From positions 12,494,001-12,558,000 of the forward strand of contig JARDYH010000005.1 in NCBI GenBank assembly GCA_029215795.1: a stretch of DNA of 64,000 bases, written 5' to 3'. Shown here one piece after another: positions 57,348-64,000 of this stretch (positions are counted from its first letter, which is position 1; each line of letters opens with the position of its first letter). Source of the stretch: Anniella stebbinsi. Its lineage: Eukaryota; Chordata; Lepidosauria; Squamata; Anniellidae. Below the pieces are notes generated by a model. It ran no database searches. It saw only the letters and a program-made list of their open reading frames with translations, and was not told the origin of the DNA. The translations under genes and the position numbers were made by a program.

Positions 57348-58856
57348 GTCCAATTGTAGTCTTAGGCTGCAATCCTATGGCCACTTACCTGGGAGGAGTA
57401 AGGCTCATTGAACTAAGCAGGACTTACTTCTGAGTAGACACATCTAGGATTGAACCATGAGGGTGGCAACAGAAAATATTTTTCCGGGAGAACAAAAAGG
57501 GTGGTTTGAGCTTTTCTGAATACAGGGGTACTTGACACTGGAGGGGTATGTTTCAGTGCTGGTTGGAAGGTCACATAAGAACTCTGGACTCTCAATAGTG
57601 ATGGAATGAGTTATGGGATGTCACTGCGATTCCATGAGGATATAGGGCACTTTGGTTTTTGTGCATCCACCTTTCTAATAGACAGAGGGCTAGGATGCAA
57701 TAGTGCAGTTGGGTAATTTTAGACTGGACTTAATGGTCTTATGCTTCCTCCTCCTTGTTTGCTGGTAATGTGTATTACTTCATGTACTTTTAAAATGTGG
57801 CAACTGCTGCGTTTTGGGGCCCTCCTGCTCATTCTGTTAAGTGGAGACCTAGACCTCTGCTCCAGAATCCTCCTTGATGGCACCAGTGTCAGGAGGCTCT
57901 CTTTTCAGTGTCAATAGAAGGTAGCAAAGTGGCTTGCAAACAGCCTTGCCTTCCACCTGGATAGCCAGCCCTTGCCAGTAATAGGCACAAAGGGAGTCTG
58001 AAAGACAAGGTGGAAGGTGTGAGAACAAAATGGAGGTGAGCTGGTGCTCCCTGGTAACACCTTTGATCCAATGTTTCAACCCTTCGCGTGAGTCAAAAGT
58101 AACATCCCAAGTCAGGGCATGATACTGTCATAATCAAGCCCTTTTAAGCAAGTTTCTAGAACTGTAAACATTCTTGAAAGCATGCAGTGGACAACGCCTG
58201 TCGGCATGTCGGAAGGCAGAAGGGTGGCTGAATGCAATCGTCAGAATAACCAGAATTCAGATCTTCGTGGTAACAAGTTCCCCCCCCCCCTTTAAAGTAT
58301 GGCATTCACATAACTTTGGATGTAACTATATGGAATAGGCCACCAAGTGCCCTCCAGATGTTTTGAATTACAGCTCCCATAATCCCTGGCCATTGGCCAT
58401 GCTGGCCAGGCCTTGTGGGCATTGTAGTCCCAAAATGTCTGGAGGGCACTAGATTGCCTACCATCTCCCTTCACCTTCCCTGAATTCCAAACAATTGCAG
58501 GGATATAATAGAGCTGGCCTAATCACATGATCCAAGGCTGCTAACTTCCAGTCCATGCCTGTTCACATGATCAAGCAGCCCACCATGACTTATTTAAGCC
58601 ACAGTGTGCTACGGCACACATGGGCGGCCATTTGAATATTCAAACTGTGACTGGCTTGTGTCATCCAAACCCGGTGGGGGAGGGTTGTTCATGTGATTAA
58701 CAAACCACCCAAGAGCTCGTGGGTTCTGGAATGTTTGTTACCATGCCAAAAACCCACCCTTGCCAGGTTAAATTTTGTATATTGACTTTTTAATGTCCAG
58801 TCTTTTAATTTTTGTAAACCTCCCAGAGAGCTTTGGCTATGGGGAGGTATATAAAT

Positions 58857-58877
58857 GTAATTATTATTATTATTATT

Positions 58878-58906
<29 letters not shown>
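58857..58906. repeat. (ATT)n(AAT)n inverted microsatellite
   Basis: An ATT run passes directly into an AAT run, a perfect hairpin, at the end of a LINE tail (CCCAGAGAGCTTTGGCTATGG). A plain (AAT)n run is at 60904-60940. Confidence 0.85.
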
Positions 58907-58908
<2 letters not shown>

Positions 58909-59982
58909 TAATATGACAAGCTGTGGTGGTGGCTTAAATATTCAAAAGTTACCCAGCACACACTACAACATACCATGGCTTAAATAAGCCACATTGGATT
59001 GTGGTGATCATTCAAACTGGGTCTCCATATGATTAGCGCCATTTCATGTCCTGTTTAGTGGCCTGGAAAGGCAGTGACATCCAATGGTCAGAGCTGGCCC
59101 CGGAGATTCCCTGAGAACTCCTAGCATTCAAGTATCTTTGGCTCTCTTCATGGGTTATGCTCATAATCCTTCGCCCTTTGGAATCCCAAACTGCTTTAAC
59201 AAACAGTTTATAATTACCCCTAATTAGTGAGGAGGCATAATTATATCCATTGTCAGGCACAAGCCTGTTTAAAGGCCGGTCTAGAGGAATATGGAAATCC
59301 AAGGGACGGGTTCTTATGAGGCTCAGCTGCAGCTGAGCAGAGCGGGGAAACAGGCCCTTATACAGACATGGAGGTTCTGGATTTATACACACACTCTGCA
59401 GAGGGTATAAACAGCACAGAAAGAAACAGGCCGAACTGAGATTCCCTCTGTGAGTAGCACTCCAGACCACCTTAGTAGTGATCCCAGCTGCTGGGACCAA
59501 AGTAGCTTTGAGAGTATTCCCTTTCCCTCTGGATGACCATACTGAAGTTCTGGTCCCAATCTGTACAGTCAGTGCAATCTAGAGGAAGTTAGCAACTAGA
59601 AACAGTTCTAACAACTAATGCTCATGTGTGGCTCCACTGAGCAGGTTTTCCCCAAGTGGGGTATTGGTGAGTGTGGGAAAAATATAGCTGCTGATGGGGT
59701 AAGGAGTTAGGCTGAGGGCAGGCTGCAACCCTTCGGACCGGACTGGAAGCGCACAGAGAGGGCGATTTCTCCCCTGTACATGCACCGACACACCTCAGTT
59801 CAAAACCATCATCTTCCATTAAATTTTTGGCTTAACCCCTTCATTTTCTTCCCTAGCCAAAAGAAACCCACAATCTGTATAGCTACATTTTCTCACATCC
59901 ATTATCCTTGTTACATTTCTCTCTGGAAGTGGCAGACTATGTATTTCTACTGATACGTTCACTTTCATTTTAATGTGTATTA

Positions 59983-60121
59983 GGGCTCAATTCGATGCAT
60001 GTTTATACAGAAAAAAAAACAAATCCTACAATTCCCAGCATTCTCTGCTAGCAGATACTGGTAGGGACCGCTGCTAGTTGTAAGACTTTTTTCATGTCTA
60101 AATTTGCACGGGATGGTGCCC
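59983..60121. mobile_element. Harbinger-like MITE
   Basis: Ends GGGCTCAATTCGATGCATG and GGGATGGTGCCC with TTA duplications at 59980-59982 and 60122-60124. The centre has the usual CCCAGCATTC motif. Confidence 0.72.
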
Positions 60122-60902
60122 TTAACCACTTTTCTTCAGGAAGTACCCAAGGCAGTGAACAACGTAAAACCAAACTAAAAATAAAACCAGAAATAAAAAG
60201 CAATGAATAAAACACAACAGAAAAAATATGGAAGGACAGCTCCAATCATTTGGACAATCTCCATATCACGTTCCTGATGATATCCTGGAGAGTTTGTAGG
60301 GGAGGTGAGGTCCTACTGGCTTCTCTTCCCAAATTGAGCTCCAAAAAAGTTATGTTGATCGTGCATTTGGGAACTCTTCCAAGTCCAACGCAGTCTTTTT
60401 AGATTAGATAGCAAAATATGTTTACTACTGTTGGTGACCCAGTGAAAGAACAAATGGAAAAATTGGTCCTCTCTGTAGTTTTTCCAATGAAATTCCATCA
60501 GCACGTTCCTCTATAAGATTTTTCTTAGGTTCTGTTTATGAATTCTATTTTCTGACATCTACGTGAATAAAGAAAACACCAATTCAAAAGAACTCACAGT
60601 CTGTACTAAAGTTCTTTACACAAACCTGGGGGCATCAGTATAGTTTCTTTCTCGAGGAAGCAATAAACCTAGCTAATGTGAAGAACGTGGTGTACTGGTG
60701 CTCCCATGCTTGTGAAAAACTTTCCCACTACAGATGGCTTCTCATGGATGCCTGATATTTTGGCTCTGAGGGTATTTCTAGACTGCTGCTAGAATTATGA
60801 GACTGTCTATACAGTTTAAAAGCCCTGCAGGGGCTGCGTGGTGGTGGTGGGTCAGCTGTATGATGCAACATCCACCTCAGAGCCACCCTGGGACATTCCT
60901 GC

Positions 60903-60903
<1 letters not shown>

Positions 60904-60942
<39 letters not shown>

Positions 60943-61225
60943 TTATTTCTTACCCGCCTCTCCATTTGGATCGCGGCGGGGAACAGCAGTAAATATAAAA
61001 TATGATAAAATACATAAAACTGATTAAAATCATTATACACATTATTAAAATAACTATAAAACATCCAAAAACATTCTAAAATTCCACGGGATAAGCCTGC
61101 CGGAAGAGACCAGTCTTTATAGCTTTCTTAAATTCTAAAAGACTGTTAAGTTGATGAGTCTCCTCCAGCAGGCCATTCCACAGTCTGGGAGCGGCAGAAG
61201 AAAAGGTCCTCTGGGTAACATTGGA
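60904..61225 (-). mobile_element. L2-like LINE 3' region, reverse
   Basis: A reverse (AAT)n tail, then TTACCCGCCTCTCCATTTGG and on to GGCCATTCCACAGTCTGGGA and AGAAAAGGTCCTCTGGGTAA. It is longer than the copy at 41300-41640 and has the same order of motifs. Confidence 0.65.
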
Positions 61226-61509
61226 AAAATTGGGAACTTACCCCGACTTTTCTGCCGGAGTGAGGTTCACAACAGCTCTTCCACAGCATCGGAGGTGTTC
61301 CTGGGTGGAAGGCAACCTCTGATTGGTCCCAGGAAGCTGGGCGAGGGGCAGGGGGTGGACCCAGCGAGCCAAGTGGCTGCCAAAAAGCTTGCGCTGCCTC
61401 CCCCAATGAGGATTACTCACTGCCACCCTGCAGCACCGATATCATGGGGTTTGGCAATAGAGCAGCACCAATGTGGCGCCGTGAAGGCAGGGACTACCAG
61501 TCAAAAGGC

Positions 61510-62070
61510 ATTGAACCTTTTGTTCTGTCCTTTCTTAATGGATTTTTGTATGAGAAGAAAAAAGGCAGAAGAAATGGTGAGAAAACACGGGAGGGTTACA
61601 AGTGGAAGTCATTGTCATCTGGGGGGAGCCCCCCCCCCCATAAAATTCTTTGAACGAGGCAGGGCAATTGCATAATAACATTACCAACTTCAGGTTTTTG
61701 AGGGCCCTTGGGCAAGACCCCTCCATGGGTCTCTCCCTCAGTGACTCTGCTTTTTCACCACCATTGTTACCAGCTGCTATCCCTCCTCCTCTTTCTCATC
61801 ATTGCTACTCCTTGCTTGCTTGATAGGCAGAGAGCCAGGGAGCAGGGAAGCAGGGGTACCTCCTGCTCCTCCTCATCGCCACTGTTGCCCGGGCCACAGC
61901 GAGAGGCAGGCGAACAAGCAGGTTGCAATGGTGGAGGAGGAGCGACTGAGGGGGTTGTAGTCAGGCCTCCCTGCTTGGATCAGGGCCATCGGCAGGTGCC
62001 CAACCATGCCTACTCTTGATGCCAACCCTGCACAAGAAACACACCACCTGGAAGCACCCTTTGTTTATAA
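61510..62070 (+). repeat. Composite dispersed repeat ending in CTGGAAGCACCC
   Basis: The first block (61510-61680) matches 55653-55845, the second (61695-61960) matches 53588-53870, and near 62055 it ends CCTGGAAGCACCC, the complement of the GGGTGCTTCCAG start seen at 16993. This suggests one DNA-transposon family with variable internal parts. Confidence 0.5.
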
Positions 62071-62284
62071 GATTCCTTGGATTTGAGATATTGTTTACCA
62101 AGACATCTTGATACTATTATCAACACTAAAAATACTGCACGGTTGTTACCGCAACTGTTAATATGTGCATTTAATCATGCGCCGCTATGTAGAGGACTCA
62201 ATATAGATGGTGGAGGTTCACTTGTAACTTGGCTCCTATCCTGATAAAGATTTGGTGGAAAGTTGGAAATGGGTTCAGTGTCAG

Positions 62285-62604
62285 TAGGGTGACCAGATAA
62301 AATCCAGGTCAGGGCTCAGGTAACTTTAACAGTTGTAGAGAAAAGGGAATTTCAGCCAGTGTCATTTGTATGCAGTTAGTGCCTGGCGATATTCCCTCTT
62401 CATCACAACAGTTAAAGGTGCAGGCACTACACTAGAGTGACCATATACAAAAGAAGGCAGGGCCCCTGCACCTTTAACTGTTGTGATGAAGAGGGAATTT
62501 CACCAGGAACTAATTGCATACAAATGACACTGGCTGAAATGCCCTTTTCTCTACAACTGTTAAAGTTACATGAACCCTGACCTGGATTTTATCTGGTCAG
62601 CCTA
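62285..62604. mobile_element. 320-bp composite foldback MITE, copy 6
   Basis: Perfect 8-bp duplication AGTGTCAG at 62277-62284 and 62605-62612. Centre in the same orientation as copies 1 and 2. Confidence 0.9.
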
Positions 62605-63257
62605 AGTGTCAGTGACCCATCAGCCATCATGAAGCTTGGTCTTCCCTGAATACACTGGATACATTCCAGATCTATTTGTTAGTTGGCAGGAATCAGAATA
62701 ACCGGGGTTTTTCATGTGGGCATCTTGTGACTTTGTACTACAATCATTTCCTCTATTTCTGATGTTCAGACTGTGAGTGCCTTGCTTTTGTAGACAAAAC
62801 GCATCAGAGGGAGGTATCTGCAGGTTTTAAGCAGGACCCAGAAAGAAAAAATTAAAGGATCCCAATACGGTTGGGTGAACTGCTCCAATGGGGACTGAGT
62901 GTGCTGAGTGAGGATGGAATGCGGGAGGGCTGGCGGATGGAGGGGGGCTGGAATGCAAAGGTCCCCCTTCTTATTCTTAACAATATAGTGCAGAGGTAGG
63001 CAACTTGTGGCCTTCCAGATGTTTTGGCCTACAGTTCCCATAATCCCTCACCACTGGCTATTCCAGCTAGGGCTGATGGAAATTTTAAGCCAAAACATCT
63101 GGAGAGCCACAAGTTGCTAACAGAAATCTGACAAATTTTCTGTCTGATTTAGGGTGCAATCCTTGCATGTTTAGACTGGAGAATGCTGGGAGCTGTAGGA
63201 CTTTTTTCTGTCTAAACATGAATAGGATTGCATCCTTGAATACTTAATTCCATAACA

Positions 63258-63391
63258 ATGCAATCCTATGCATCTGTAGGCAGGAAAAGCATCCTACAAT
63301 TGCCCAGCATGCCCCAGCTTGTATGACTGGCTAGAGGGGTCCTGAGAGTAGCAGAATGTTTTTCTCTCTAAACCTGCATAGGATTGCACCC
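63258..63391. mobile_element. Harbinger-like MITE with truncated neighbour
   Basis: Ends near GCAATCCTATGCATC and GGATTGCACCC-TTA. A shortened copy sits just upstream at 63152-63235 (GGGTGCAATCC to GGATTGCATCC). Confidence 0.6.
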
Positions 63392-63949
63392 TTAAATATC
63401 TTTGTGTTTTTCATGTTCTGAGGTTTCATTCCTGTAGGATAAGAAGCTCCTGGTTTGGGGTAGGGGAAAACTGTTGCTAACTTCCATTTGATGATTATTT
63501 TTATACTGTAGTTTTAAACTTTTGTATTGTATTATACTGCCTTGTATTTTATTGTCTTAATTGTTGTGAACTTCCCAGAGATCTTCAGCTATCGGGGCGG
63601 TATAAAAATGTAATAAATGAATAAGTGATGACTTGCACGTGTGAACGATCCATCCCAGGTCTAACACAAGAGACAGGCCTTTCACATCACATCCAACACA
63701 AATGCAGTTCACACTTATGTGGACCATATCTGGATCAAGAGATGTGGAGATCTTGATTTTTCTACCCTTGTTTGTTTCATACTATGATGAAAAATATAGT
63801 TCATACAAAAACATTGCTGTTGAGGTGGCGTAAGCTGAACTTGGCATGATTTTTTTTCTAGTGGCAGCTGTTGCTCATTGGGGCTGGCAAGATGAAGGAC
63901 AGGGAATGTTCAATATTCTGTTGTTTGCCAGAGGACAGGAGAAGAGAAT

Positions 63950-64000
63950 GGCTCAATTCGGACAACACAATAAACAACTGGTGTGGGGGAAACAATCGTC
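63950..64000. mobile_element. GGCTCAATTCGG-type MITE, cut by the window end
   Basis: GGCTCAATTCGGACAACACA, then CAACTGGTGTGGGGGAAAC, is the same left end as 54841. The rest is beyond the window. Confidence 0.8.

Noticed and set aside
1..64000. CRISPR arrays, bacterial operons, plasmid or phage features
   Set aside because: The window is plainly vertebrate nuclear DNA with spliced genes and reptile repeats; no regularly spaced direct repeats were seen.
40280..64000. An RBM3 orthologue, which follows TBC1D25 in mammals
   Set aside because: No RRM-type coding sequence or its exons could be seen on either strand. It is either farther right or not adjacent in this lineage.

Overview
This is a vertebrate genomic window, almost certainly from a squamate reptile (lizard or snake). 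Three recognisable protein-coding genes are present: PORCN (minus strand, 5' part only), EBP (plus strand, complete) and TBC1D25 (plus strand, complete). All have multiple exons, GT-AG introns and good agreement with their mammalian orthologues. The neighbourhood corresponds to human Xp11.23. The squamate assignment rests on the repeats: CR1-like and L2-like LINE 3' ends, a 5S-rRNA-derived SINE, a tRNA-headed SINE, a CORE/MIR-type SINE and many foldback DNA-transposon relics (MITEs). The species cannot be named from the sequence.

Layout. 1-6.95 kb: PORCN on the minus strand, with three coding exons at 4586-4451, 2442-2250 and 1051-1008 (residues 1-124), a probable non-coding first exon near 6651, and the rest beyond the left edge. 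7-9.3 kb: spacer between divergent PORCN and EBP promoters, holding a Harbinger-like and a hAT-like MITE. 9.3-18.9 kb: EBP, with a non-coding first exon ending near 9566 and coding exons 12023-12338, 13473-13509, 15319-15449 and 17504-17715 (231 residues). 18.9-21.2 kb: MITEs, a tRNA SINE and a broken LINE ORF2. 21.3-22.4 kb: CpG-rich TBC1D25 promoter. 22.26-33.41 kb: TBC1D25, six coding exons, 689 residues; its 3' end is at about 34.8 kb or, less certainly, about 40.27 kb. 40.3-64 kb: no gene recognised; mostly transposon relics, simple repeats and unique intergenic DNA, with one possible orphan exon pair near 47.0-47.5 kb.

Function. The three genes do not form a pathway. PORCN is the ER acyltransferase that palmitoleoylates Wnt proteins, EBP is the ER sterol delta8-delta7 isomerase of cholesterol synthesis, and TBC1D25 is a Rab GTPase-activating protein of autophagosome maturation. 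They are a conserved neighbourhood only. As I recall the human map, all three genes share one orientation there; here PORCN faces away from EBP.

I found no undescribed multi-gene system. The strongest observations concern the repeats: six 320-bp head-to-head-dimer hAT-type MITEs, most with clear 8-bp target duplications; a related MITE whose empty site survives in a local duplication; nested 3-bp-duplication MITEs; and a CpG-dense foldback element next to its CpG-decayed sibling.
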